Notes under the pieces: model-generated
The model's database searches: none
What the model was told of the DNA's origin: nothing
Seen by the model: only the letters and a program-made list of their open reading frames with translations
Made by a program: the position numbers and the translations under genes
Origin: UBA1479 sp040218445
GTDB taxonomy: Bacteria; Pseudomonadota; Alphaproteobacteria; Rhodospirillales; Casp-alpha2
Assembly (NCBI GenBank): GCA_040218445.1
Contig: JAVJRK010000009.1
Location: 1 to 64,000 of the forward strand
Direction: 5' to 3'
Length of the DNA stretch: 64,000 nucleotides
Part shown: positions 43,861 to 52,318 of the stretch, in pieces
How the letters are laid out: each line of letters starts with the position of its first letter
Position numbering within the stretch: position 1 is the first letter of the stretch

Positions 43861-45039
43861 ATGGAAGACACCTCCAATCCCGGCCTGCTGCCTGCCGGCT
43901 TGACCGACCTTCTGCCACCCGACGCAGGATTTGAGGCCTCGGTCACGGAACGTCTGATCGACGTTTGCCACGCCCATGGCTATGAGCGCGTGAAACCGCC
44001 CTTGATGGAATTCGAAGACAGCCTGCTGTCCGGCACGGGTGCCGCCATGGACCGCCAGGTGTTCCGCCTGATGGACCCCGTGTCCCAACGTATGATGGGC
44101 CTGCGCGCCGATATCACGCCGCAGGCCGCGCGCATCGCCGCAAGCCGCCTGCGGTCCGCCCCCCGGCCGTTACGCCTGTGTTATGCCGGACAGGTTCTGC
44201 GTGTACGCGGCGATCAGATTCGCCCGGAACGCCAATTCGCCCAGATCGGCGCCGAATTGATCGGCAGCGCGGCCCCGGCGGCTGACGCCGAAGTCATCGT
44301 CATGGCCGCCGAAGCCTTAGGGTACATCGGCGTTTCCGGCGTCAGCATCGATCTGGCCCTGCCGACGTTGATCCCGACTCTTCTGGGCGGGCGCCAGGAC
44401 GGCCCTGCCGGGCACGCCCTTCGCGAAGCGCTCGACCACAAAGACACCGGCGCCATCGACGGGCTGGCGCGGCAAATCGGCCCAGAAACCACCGACATGC
44501 TGAAGCGTCTGATTTTGGCGGCAGGCCCCGCCGATGACACGCTGGCCGCGGTCGCCGCGATTGACCTGCCCCAGGCCGCCGCCGCGGAATGGGAGGCGCT
44601 GAAAGCGATCGTCGCCAAGGTCCGTGCCCTGGCCCCGGATCTGACATTGACCATCGATCCCGTCGAACATCGCGGATTTGAATATCACGGCGGGGCAACC
44701 TTCACCCTGTACGCCCAGGGCGTGCGCGGGGAACTGGGATCGGGCGGCCGGTACCTCGCCGGCAACGGCGGATCGTCCGTCGAAAGCGAAGGCGAGCCCG
44801 CCACGGGCTTCACCCTGTTCACGGATTCCTTGCTGCGCGCATTGCCGCGCCCGGCCACGGGCCGCAGGCTTTTCGTGCCGGCCGGGACGGAACCGGGCCG
44901 GATGGCAGACCTGCGCGCCGAAGGCTGGATTACCGTCGCCGGCCTGGAAGAGGGTGCGGACGCATCCGCCGAGGCCCGGCGCCTGAAATGCTCTCATCTG
45001 CTTCACGATGGACGCCCTGCCGAAATCGGCGAGGCATGA
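43861..45039 (+). CDS. hisZ: ATP phosphoribosyltransferase regulatory subunit HisZ
   Basis: A 392-residue histidyl-tRNA-synthetase paralogue that partners short-form HisG in the first step of histidine synthesis. Motif 2-like RPLRLCYAGQVLRV and RQFAQIGAELIG are class II synthetase relics, while the tRNA-binding domain is missing. MEDTSNPGLLPAGLTDLLPP fits family N termini, so 43861 is preferred over a TTG at 43843. hisG is not in the window. purA follows 42 bases later. Confidence 0.93.
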   Translation: MEDTSNPGLLPAGLTDLLPPDAGFEASVTERLIDVCHAHGYERVKPPLMEFEDSLLSGTGAAMDRQVFRLMDPVSQRMMGLRADITPQAARIAASRLRSAPRPLRLCYAGQVLRVRGDQIRPERQFAQIGAELIGSAAPAADAEVIVMAAEALGYIGVSGVSIDLALPTLIPTLLGGRQDGPAGHALREALDHKDTGAIDGLARQIGPETTDMLKRLILAAGPADDTLAAVAAIDLPQAAAAEWEALKAIVAKVRALAPDLTLTIDPVEHRGFEYHGGATFTLYAQGVRGELGSGGRYLAGNGGSSVESEGEPATGFTLFTDSLLRALPRPATGRRLFVPAGTEPGRMADLRAEGWITVAGLEEGADASAEARRLKCSHLLHDGRPAEIGEA

Positions 45040-45081
45040 CGCAGCGAACATCTTTTTTACGGATATGAACGGAAACACAAG

Positions 45082-46374
45082 ATGACGAACGTGGTGGTCG
45101 TCGGCTCACAGTGGGGCGACGAAGGCAAAGGCAAGATCGTGGATTGGCTGTCGGAACGCGCCGACGTGGTTGTCCGTTTTCAAGGCGGCCATAACGCCGG
45201 GCATACGCTGGTCATCGACGGTGTCACCTACAAGCTGTCGCTGCTGCCGTCGGGCATCGTGCGCAAAGGCAAGATTTCCGTGATCGGCAACGGCGTGGTG
45301 GTCGATCCCTGGGCGTTGATCTCGGAAATCGATAAGATCCGCGACCAAGGTGTCGATGTCACACCGGACAGCCTGCGCTTGTCCGAAGGCTGCCCGCTGA
45401 TCCTGCCCCTGCACCGCAATCTGGACCTGGCGCGCGAAAAGGCCGCCGGAAAGGCCAAGATCGGCACCACGGGACGGGGCATTGGGCCGGCCTACGAGGA
45501 TAAAACCGCACGTCGGGCGATCCGTGTCGGTGATCTGTCGGATGTGGACCTTCTGAAAGAAAAGATCGACGGTCTTCTGTTCCACCACAATGCGCTGCTG
45601 CGCGGCCTCGACATGCCCGAAGTCGACGGCAAGGAACTGCTCGACCAATTGATCGAGGTCACACCCAAAATCCTGCCCTATGCCGCAACCGTATGGCAGG
45701 AACTGGATCAGGCCCGCCGTGCCGGAAAGCGTATCCTGTTCGAAGGCGCACAGGGCGCCATGCTGGATTTGGATCACGGCACCTATCCCTTTGTCACCTC
45801 GTCCAACACAGTCGCCGGCCAGGCCGCCGTCGGTTCCGGGCAGGGGCCGGGTGCCGTCGGCTTTGTTCTGGGCATCACCAAGGCCTATACGACGCGCGTG
45901 GGCCAAGGGCCTTTCCCCACGGAACTGGAAGACGACGTCGGCCGGACCCTGGCCGAACGCGGCCGTGAAGTCGGCACCGTGACCGGCCGGGCCCGGCGTT
46001 GTGGCTGGTTCGATGCGGTCATGGTCCGCCAAGCGATCAAGGTCAACGGAATCCACGGCATCGCCTTGACCAAGCTGGACGTTCTGGACGGGCAAAAGAT
46101 CCTTAAAGTCTGCACCGGCTACCGGCTGAATGGGCGCGAGTTGGACCACCTGCCGGCCTCGCAGATCGAGCAGGCGAATGTGGAGCCGATCTACGAGGAG
46201 ATGGAAGGCTGGTCCGAAAGCACCTTCGGCGCGCGATCCTGGGCCGATCTGCCGGCCACGGCCATCAAGTACGTCCGCCGCATCGAAGAATTGATCGAAG
46301 CGCCCGTGGCGCTCCTTTCGACCAGCCCGGAACGTGAAGACACGATTCTGGTCCACGACCCCTTCGCAGACTGA
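45082..46374 (+). CDS. purA: Adenylosuccinate synthetase
   Basis: A 430-residue enzyme making adenylosuccinate from IMP, aspartate and GTP. The P-loop-like GSQWGDEGKGKIVDWL is at residues 8-23, with GGHNAGHT, GTTGRGIGPAYEDK and the C-terminal TGRARRCGWFDA. Length is normal. It sits 42 bases after hisZ, a pairing frequent in alphaproteobacteria. Confidence 0.97.
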   Translation: MTNVVVVGSQWGDEGKGKIVDWLSERADVVVRFQGGHNAGHTLVIDGVTYKLSLLPSGIVRKGKISVIGNGVVVDPWALISEIDKIRDQGVDVTPDSLRLSEGCPLILPLHRNLDLAREKAAGKAKIGTTGRGIGPAYEDKTARRAIRVGDLSDVDLLKEKIDGLLFHHNALLRGLDMPEVDGKELLDQLIEVTPKILPYAATVWQELDQARRAGKRILFEGAQGAMLDLDHGTYPFVTSSNTVAGQAAVGSGQGPGAVGFVLGITKAYTTRVGQGPFPTELEDDVGRTLAERGREVGTVTGRARRCGWFDAVMVRQAIKVNGIHGIALTKLDVLDGQKILKVCTGYRLNGRELDHLPASQIEQANVEPIYEEMEGWSESTFGARSWADLPATAIKYVRRIEELIEAPVALLSTSPEREDTILVHDPFAD

Positions 46375-46475
46375 CCGCACGTCCACCCCCCTGATTTGGA
46401 TCAATCCCGCCTGATGTTGGGATGGCCCCTTCGCATTAATTGTCTGTCAAGGGATAGACGGGTACCATCAGGGCG

Positions 46476-46494
46476 TGAAATTGCGGGAATTTCA
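46476..46494. promoter_or_regulatory. Inverted repeat upstream of the pseudokinase gene
   Basis: TGAAATT-GCGGG-AATTTCA is a perfect 7-bp inverted repeat with a 5-base spacer, 75 bases before the pseudokinase ATG. Symmetry and position fit an operator; no regulator is known. Confidence 0.4.
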
Positions 46495-46568
46495 AGGCAC
46501 GCGTCCGGCAAGGCCCGGACCAGCGGTAAATTCCCGTTTGCGGATGCAGGGGGCATTTACGACGACCG

Positions 46569-48674
46569 ATGGCTGAAACCGCCGCCACCGCTGAAGTTAA
46601 TCCGGCCGGGTCGCCGCCCACGAATGAGGCGCCCCCGGAAGGAACCGACGCCGCCCCTGAACAGGGCGACGACATTCCGTCTGCGAACAGTCTGCGGCCG
46701 ATTCTGATCAAGGAACGGTTCGCCGTCGATCCCAAGACCCCACTACCCGATCTGGATTCCCCCTCGGCCAAGGCCTTTATGGCCGAAGACCGGCGTGACA
46801 TCGACCGCCCCGTTTTCGCCCTGATCTGCAACCCCGGCCTGCCGACCCGCGTGGGCGCCATGAATTCGCTGCGGGGGGCGGGGATTAAGGCGCTCGTCGG
46901 CATTCTCGAATGGGATGTGGAATATTGGCCCCATATCCGCCAGCGTACGATGGTGCTCATCCTCGAACGGCCGCTGGGCGGCCGCGTGCTGCAGGACGGG
47001 AAATTCCGTATTTCCGAATACGACCTGCCCCGCAAGGTGATTGAGCCGCTTGCCGGCGCCCTGCAGGAAATGGCCTCCATCGGTGTTTCTCACCGGGCAA
47101 TTCGCCGCGACAATCTGTTTTTCATGGACACGGCGCGCCAGAATATCGCTTTCGGCGAATGCTATTCCTCACCAGCGGGCTTTGATCAGCCCGCCGTGTA
47201 CGAACCGCCGGAACGGGCGATGGCGCCACCGGCGGGACGGGGGGTCGGAAATTCGCGGGATGATGCATACGCATTCGCCGTCACGATCATCGCATTGGCT
47301 TTGGAAAAAGACCCGGGGTCGGCCGAAGGCAACGACAAGATTCTGTCGGAAAAGCTTGAACTTGGCTCCTACGCCGCGATCACGGGAAGCGAAAATCTTC
47401 CGCTGTCATTGCTGGAACCGCTGCGCGGCATGCTGGGGGATGATCCACAACAGCGTTGGGGCCCGGAAGAAATCGATCTGTGGCTGTCCGGGCGTAAAAT
47501 GTCGCCGCAGCAAAAACGTGCCGGCAAACGCGGGCAAACGCCTTTTGCATTCATGGGGCGCCACTATCAAAGCGTGCGCCAATTGGCCGATGCTTTCACC
47601 AAGCATATCCCCGAAGGGGCAAAAGCCATCCGCGAAGATACCTTCGACACCTGGCTGCGCCGCTCTGTTGAAGACGTCAATCTGGCCAACGCAATCAAAA
47701 ACGTGCTCGACGTCGCCAAGGCCCAGGCCGGGACTTTCGCCGGATCGGACGAAATGCTCGTTACCCGCGTCTCGGTCCTGATGGACCCGATGGGCCCTAT
47801 CCGGTTCAAGGGGTTTGTGTTCATGCTCGACGGGTTCGGCCCGGCCTTCGCCATGGATCTGCTGCGCACGGGTGATCCGCAAATCCCGGCCGAGATCATC
47901 GCCAAGGACATCCCCGACCTGTGGTTCCAGGCGCAGGAAACCTATGCGCCCGAGGCGTCGATCCATCAAAAGAACTTTTCGCAGCTCAAGATCGTGCTCA
48001 ACAACAAGGACCCGGGATTCGGAATTGAGCGCTGCCTGTACGAAAGCAATCCGTCCCTGCCCTGCCAAAGCCAGCTGCTATTGCAGGAATACGTCCTTGA
48101 GACGGAACATCTGCTGCCGGCGCTCGACCGCGCGGCCAACACGCAGGACCTCAAATCCAAACCGCTGGACCGGCATATCGCCTCGTTCATCACTGCGCGC
48201 TTCAAAGAAGATATCAATCCGCACCTCAAAGCCCTTGCGTCTGAAAACCCGGATACGCAGACCATCGGCATGCTGTCGCTGCTTGCCTTCATTCAATGGA
48301 AACTGAAGGTCGAACCCGTCTACGGCCTGGCAAGCTGGGTCGGCGGACACCTGGGGCCTGCCATCAACGCCTACCATTCCAGATCGACCCGCAAAGAGAT
48401 CGAACGCGAAATCCCCCGCCTTGTGCGCCGCGGATCGTTGCCGGAATTGTTCGACCTGATGGACAACGCCGACCGTCGGCGCGAGGACATCGAAGGCTTT
48501 GAAGATGCCGTTGCCGAGTTTGCCGCCGCCGAATTGGAAATTCAGGACATCGAAGGCCGGGGCGAGGAACAACTGACCAAGGCCGAGCGAACCGGCCAGC
48601 AGTCCGCCGCCATGGGGTCCATCCTGATCACCATGTGCATCGTCATGATTCTGTTCATGGTCAAGGTGTTCTAG
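46569..48674 (+). CDS. Large tail-anchored protein with degenerate protein-kinase domain
   Basis: A 701-residue protein. Residues about 40-325 resemble a Ser/Thr protein-kinase fold: GVSHRAIRRDNLFFM (173-186) aligns with the HRDxKxxN loop, YEPPER (211-216) with the APE motif and RDDAYAFAV with the DxYSxG helix. The catalytic Asp of HRD is A177, the DFG Asp is replaced (IAFGE, 193-197), and the VAIK lysine appears to be C87. So it is probably a pseudokinase. A unique middle region of about 330 residues is followed by a C-terminal membrane helix (about 680-699). The next gene encodes a partner-like membrane protein 40 bases on. The kinase assignment is mine by eye and needs a profile search. 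Confidence 0.7.
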   Translation: MAETAATAEVNPAGSPPTNEAPPEGTDAAPEQGDDIPSANSLRPILIKERFAVDPKTPLPDLDSPSAKAFMAEDRRDIDRPVFALICNPGLPTRVGAMNSLRGAGIKALVGILEWDVEYWPHIRQRTMVLILERPLGGRVLQDGKFRISEYDLPRKVIEPLAGALQEMASIGVSHRAIRRDNLFFMDTARQNIAFGECYSSPAGFDQPAVYEPPERAMAPPAGRGVGNSRDDAYAFAVTIIALALEKDPGSAEGNDKILSEKLELGSYAAITGSENLPLSLLEPLRGMLGDDPQQRWGPEEIDLWLSGRKMSPQQKRAGKRGQTPFAFMGRHYQSVRQLADAFTKHIPEGAKAIREDTFDTWLRRSVEDVNLANAIKNVLDVAKAQAGTFAGSDEMLVTRVSVLMDPMGPIRFKGFVFMLDGFGPAFAMDLLRTGDPQIPAEIIAKDIPDLWFQAQETYAPEASIHQKNFSQLKIVLNNKDPGFGIERCLYESNPSLPCQSQLLLQEYVLETEHLLPALDRAANTQDLKSKPLDRHIASFITARFKEDINPHLKALASENPDTQTIGMLSLLAFIQWKLKVEPVYGLASWVGGHLGPAINAYHSRSTRKEIEREIPRLVRRGSLPELFDLMDNADRRREDIEGFEDAVAEFAAAELEIQDIEGRGEEQLTKAERTGQQSAAMGSILITMCIVMILFMVKVF

Positions 48675-48714
48675 GGATGACCGCTGCATCACACATCGGG
48701 GGGTCTGCTAAGAC

Positions 48715-49371
48715 ATGGCACTCCCAATGAACAGAGGCATGGCGCCGGGCCGGGGACGCGGGAAATTCTGGATGTATTTCCTTTTGATCGCGGTCACGCT
48801 GATCGCGGTTGCCTTCCCGACCATCGTCGTCATTTCCGTCGGTATGCTGCTGTCAATCACATCCTTTTTTACGGACCGCACGGATCAGAAATACGGCTTC
48901 TTCTGCATCGCCGGCCTGAACTTCGCCGGCGTTTTCCCCTATCTGATGGATCTATGGTCCGGGAACCACAACATCACCGGGGCGATGAACATCATCACCG
49001 ATGTGTTTGCCTTGGCGGTGATGTATGGGTCGGCCATGGCCGGCTGGGTCATCTATACCGTGATCCCGCCAGTCATTACGTCGTTCATGACGGTCCTGAC
49101 CGAACGGCGGCTGTCCGCACTGCGCGCTAACCAACGGCGTATTGTCGAAGAATGGGGCGACGAAGTCACCATGGGCATCCGTGCACCGGGTGCAGATGCA
49201 CCCGCCTCCCATGCGCCGAGCCCCGGAGGGGCTCCCGGACAAGAGCCCCCCGTCGAAGGGCCGGGCGGCGGCGTTCAGGCTGCCATGGAGGCCCTGCAGG
49301 CGGTCGAAGCCCGAGAACAGGAACAGGGTGCCGCCCCCGCGGAGGGCACGGAAACGACACCGCAGGGCTGA
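48715..49371 (+). CDS. Membrane protein with acidic Pro/Gly-rich tail
   Basis: A 218-residue protein with about three or four membrane segments (residues 18-50, 63-80 and 95-125) and a long cytoplasmic tail (150-218) rich in Pro, Gly, Ala and Glu, likely disordered. It lies 40 bases after the pseudokinase gene on the same strand, and both are membrane proteins, suggesting one functional unit. No family is recognised. A second ATG at 48727 is possible. Confidence 0.65.
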   Translation: MALPMNRGMAPGRGRGKFWMYFLLIAVTLIAVAFPTIVVISVGMLLSITSFFTDRTDQKYGFFCIAGLNFAGVFPYLMDLWSGNHNITGAMNIITDVFALAVMYGSAMAGWVIYTVIPPVITSFMTVLTERRLSALRANQRRIVEEWGDEVTMGIRAPGADAPASHAPSPGGAPGQEPPVEGPGGGVQAAMEALQAVEAREQEQGAAPAEGTETTPQG

Positions 49372-49373
49372 CA

Positions 49374-49391
49374 CCCGGCCCTGGGGCCGGG
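49374..49391. terminator. GC-rich hairpin between convergent genes
   Basis: CCCGGCCC-TG-GGGCCGGG is a perfect 8-bp stem located directly after one stop codon and 13 bases before the rpoH stop. No T-run follows in either direction, so it may need Rho or act as an RNA-end stabiliser. Confidence 0.45.
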
Positions 49392-49403
49392 CATCACCCA
49401 GGT

Positions 49404-50294
49404 CTAATTTGAAATACGCCGGTCGATGACGGCGTTCTTCACCGACTTCTGAAGCTTTTCGAATGCCCGGACCTCGATCTGGCGGATCCGTTCGCGCGAA
49501 ATCCCGTATTCCGCCGACAAATCCTGTAAGGTCGCCGGGCTGTCCTTCAGACGCCGTTCGGAAATGATGTGGCGCTCGCGTTCACTTAACGACTGCAATG
49601 CCGCATCGAGCATCCCGCGCCGTTCGCTCAGTTCCTGACGGTCGGCCAGGTCGGTTTCCTGGTCTTCGCTGTCTTCAACCAGCCAGTCCTGCCATTCGCC
49701 GTCCGCATCCTGACGCAAAGGCGCGTTCAGGGAGTGGTCGGCACCGGCAAGACGGCGGTTCATGTTGACGACTTCGACTTCCGACACGTCCAGTCGGTGC
49801 GCGATCTCGGACACCTGTTCGGGGTGCAGATCGCCTTCGTCGATGGCCGACATCTGCGCCTTCATTTTGCGCAGATTGAAGAACAACTTCTTCTGTGCCG
49901 CCGTGGTGCCCATTTTGACCAAGGACCATGATCGCAGGATGTATTCCTGGATCGCCGCCCGGATCCACCACATGGCATAGGTCGCAAGCCGGAAACCGCG
50001 TTCCGGGTCGAACCGCTTAACCGCCTGCATCATGCCGACGTTGCCTTCGGAAATCAGTTCACCCACGGGCAGACCGTAACCGCGGTAGCCCATGGCGATT
50101 TTCGCCACCAGGCGTAAGTGACTGGTGACCAGGCGGCGGGCCGCCTCTTCGTCTTGATTTTCCTGCCAGCGCCGGGCGAGTTCAACTTCCTCTTCCGGTT
50201 CCAGCATCGGGAACTCCCGGATGCGGTAGAGATACCGTGACAAATTGTCATCCGGGGAAAAACTCAAATCCCTGTCAGGGGCCATGTAACCCAT
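49404..50294 (-). CDS. rpoH: RNA polymerase sigma-32 factor
   Basis: A 296-residue heat-shock sigma factor. Region 2 shows LVTSHLRLVAKIAMGYRGYG and the -10-binding WWIRAAIQEYILRSWSLVK; the RpoH-box-like segment QKKLFFNLRKMK follows; region 4 ends with ISRERIRQIEVRAFEKLQ. The start at 50294 matches the family N terminus (MGYMAPDRDLS); AGGA lies 11 bases upstream. Alphaproteobacteria often have several rpoH genes, so a paralogue is possible. It lies downstream of rluD on the same strand. Confidence 0.94.
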   Translation of the reverse strand: MGYMAPDRDLSFSPDDNLSRYLYRIREFPMLEPEEEVELARRWQENQDEEAARRLVTSHLRLVAKIAMGYRGYGLPVGELISEGNVGMMQAVKRFDPERGFRLATYAMWWIRAAIQEYILRSWSLVKMGTTAAQKKLFFNLRKMKAQMSAIDEGDLHPEQVSEIAHRLDVSEVEVVNMNRRLAGADHSLNAPLRQDADGEWQDWLVEDSEDQETDLADRQELSERRGMLDAALQSLSERERHIISERRLKDSPATLQDLSAEYGISRERIRQIEVRAFEKLQKSVKNAVIDRRISN

Positions 50295-50434
50295 GATGTC
50301 GATTTTCCTTTTGTCCGGACGCAGCGGACCCGCCGCCAACCTGACGGCCGGAAGGAGTGTGTTTTTCACGCTGCGTTAAACCATACTGATTTAGTCGGAT
50401 ATTAACCGACCAAATTGCTCAGGTACAGGAAATT

Positions 50435-51409
50435 TTAAATCGACCGGAAAAGGTCACATATTTTATTGATATATATATGTTTTTCAGAAGAAAAGCTGAG
50501 CGATTCCCCCGTGACAGGGTGCTGAAATCCCAGAATATATGCGTGAAGGGCTTGGCTTTTACAATCCGATAAGGCGGCTCTAATCTCCTGTGGCACCGCC
50601 GTCGGGCGAGCCCGCCGGCCGCCATACAGGGGATCGCCGATCACCGGATAGCCGATCGACGCCATGTGGACGCGGATCTGATGCGTGCGGCCCGTCGCCA
50701 GCCGGCATTCAACCAATGCGGCCCGGTCATGGAACCGCTCGACCACGCGGAAAAAGGTTTTCGCGAACTTGCCCGACCCGGCCGGCCGCACGGCCATTTT
50801 CTTTCGGTTCCTGGGGTCGCGGCCGATATTGGCCTCGATCTCGCCTTCGGCCGGATGGGGCACGCCGTAAACGACGGCCCGGTAGGCCCGGTCGATGGAA
50901 TGATCTTCGAACTGGGCGGCAAGCCCCCGGTGCGCCGCATCGGTCTTTGCCGCCACCATCAGGCCCGACGTTTCCTTGTCCAGCCGATGGACGATGCCGG
51001 GGCGTTCGACCCCGCCGATCCCGGACAGCGACCCCCTGCAATGAGCCAGCAGGGCATTGACCAGCGTGCCGTCCGCATTGCCGGCGGCCGGATGAACCAC
51101 CAAGCCCTGGGGTTTGTCGATGACGATCAAATGGCCGTCCTCGAACACAACGTCGAGCGGAATATCCTGGGCTTCGGGTTCGGCCGGCACGGGCGGCGGG
51201 ATGGTTACGGTGAAGGTCTCCCCAACCCGGACCTTGCGCTTGATCTCGGTCACGACACGCGCCCTGCCGTCCATGACCCGCCCGTCCGACAACAGGGCCT
51301 GGATACGGGCGCGGGACAATTCCGGCAAAAGAACCGCCAGGGCCTTGTCCAGGCGTTCGCCGGCAAGGTCCGCGGGCACGGTCAGATCGTGATGTTCGCT
51401 CATGGGCAT
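50435..51409 (-). CDS. RluA/RluD-family 23S rRNA pseudouridine synthase
   Basis: A 324-residue pseudouridine synthase. An S4 RNA-binding domain (about 10-75; GERLDKALAVLLPELSRARI) precedes the catalytic domain, where the active-site aspartate lies in VHRLDKETSGLMVAAK. Long form fits RluD, which modifies helix 69 of 23S rRNA, but RluC-like paralogues cannot be excluded without alignment. Start could be 51409 or 51403; neither has a Shine-Dalgarno site. A palindrome lies 40 bases upstream, shared with the divergent gene. Confidence 0.88.
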   Translation of the reverse strand: MPMSEHHDLTVPADLAGERLDKALAVLLPELSRARIQALLSDGRVMDGRARVVTEIKRKVRVGETFTVTIPPPVPAEPEAQDIPLDVVFEDGHLIVIDKPQGLVVHPAAGNADGTLVNALLAHCRGSLSGIGGVERPGIVHRLDKETSGLMVAAKTDAAHRGLAAQFEDHSIDRAYRAVVYGVPHPAEGEIEANIGRDPRNRKKMAVRPAGSGKFAKTFFRVVERFHDRAALVECRLATGRTHQIRVHMASIGYPVIGDPLYGGRRARPTAVPQEIRAALSDCKSQALHAYILGFQHPVTGESLSFSSEKHIYINKICDLFRSI

Positions 51410-51450
51410 GGAGAAAACGCCCGGGGCACCGGCCTGTCAAGCTCGGCAAG

Positions 51451-51466
51451 GTCAAGCATGCTTGAC
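51451..51466. promoter_or_regulatory. Palindrome in divergent promoter region with additional half-site
   Basis: GTCAAGCATGCTTGAC is a perfect 16-base palindrome, and a further TGTCAAGC half-site lies at 51435-51442. Both arms contain a TTGAC box reading outward like -35 elements for the two divergent genes (TTGACA on plus at 51462; TTGACA on minus at 51440-51435). It is either an operator or two back-to-back promoters. Confidence 0.45.
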
Positions 51467-51497
51467 AGCCCCCGCCCCCCGTTGCACTTAAAGCCCC

Positions 51498-51851
51498 ATG
51501 CAAGCGGTATTGAAATTCATCGTCATCGGCATGGGCATGCTGATCGTCCTGGGGTTGGGCCTGCTGGTGTTCGGTTTCTACAAGACCAGCCAGGACCCGA
51601 ACTGGCGTCTGTTCGGCGAAACGGACGCCCCGGCACGCGGGATCGCGGGGTCACCCCCACCCCCGGGCCTGGCACCGCCCGTGCCCGTTTCCGGCGATAT
51701 CGAACTGGGCCTGCCCACAGGCTGCGAGATCAAGGGCGTGACGCAACTGGGCGGGCAGATCTACGTGCTGACCCAGCCCGCCGGTGTGTGCGGCCAGGTT
51801 CTGATCGTCGACCCGGCGACGGGCCGTGTCACGGGCCGGATCAAACCATAG
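51498..51851 (+). CDS. Small single-pass membrane protein, unknown function
   Basis: A 117-residue protein with an N-terminal membrane helix (about 5-28) and a short C-terminal domain with two cysteines (TGCEIKG and AGVCGQ) that may form a disulfide or metal site. It has no ribosome site; the -35-like TTGACA is only 30 bases before the ATG, suggesting a leaderless mRNA. A similar family occurs near rluD/rpoH in related alphaproteobacteria in my recollection, but I give no family name. Confidence 0.65.
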   Translation: MQAVLKFIVIGMGMLIVLGLGLLVFGFYKTSQDPNWRLFGETDAPARGIAGSPPPPGLAPPVPVSGDIELGLPTGCEIKGVTQLGGQIYVLTQPAGVCGQVLIVDPATGRVTGRIKP

Positions 51852-51862
51852 GCCATGCGCCG

Positions 51863-52294
51863 GTGCTGACGATCCCTCAGGGCCTGTTGGACCAGATCAC
51901 CCGCGCCGCCGAGGACGCCTTTCCCCATGAATGCTGCGGCCTTCTGGCCGGACGTGAATTAACGGACGGCGAGCCGGTCATTACCCGGGTCGTGCCGTCG
52001 GCAAACGTCGCCGAGACCAACCACGAAGATTCCTTTGAAGTCGACCCCCAGGTGCGGTTCGATCTGATGCGCGCGCTGGATGGATCGGAGGAGCGCATCA
52101 TCGGCCATTACCATTCCCATCCGGGCGGGCCGGCGAACCCCAGCGCCACGGATTTGAGCATGGCCTATGAAACGGACCTGATCTGGGTCATCGTTTCGGT
52201 AAAGGACGGTAAGGCCGTCGATACCCGCGCCCATGGCGTGGCACCCGACCGGTCTGCATTCCACCCCATTCCTTTGAACATCACCGCGGACTGA
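51863..52294 (+). CDS. JAMM/M67-family metallopeptidase
   Basis: A 143-residue JAB1/MPN-fold zinc protease. The JAMM motif is complete: HSHPGGPANPSATD gives HxH-x7-S-x2-D, and an upstream glutamate lies in HECCGLLAG. Bacterial members cleave amino-acyl extensions from sulfur-carrier proteins or deubiquitinate-like tails, but no ThiS/MoaD-like gene is nearby. The frame has no ATG before the conserved start, so GTG at 51863 is chosen, 11 bases after the previous stop. Confidence 0.85.
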   Translation: MLTIPQGLLDQITRAAEDAFPHECCGLLAGRELTDGEPVITRVVPSANVAETNHEDSFEVDPQVRFDLMRALDGSEERIIGHYHSHPGGPANPSATDLSMAYETDLIWVIVSVKDGKAVDTRAHGVAPDRSAFHPIPLNITAD

Positions 52295-52318
52295 TCCCAA
52301 CCCAAGGAGCCTACGCCC

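Noticed and set aside
50666..51862. Upstream part of the long plus frame ending in the JAMM protease
   Set aside because: Bases before 51863 run antisense to rluD and through another gene; only the last 143 codons have protease homology.
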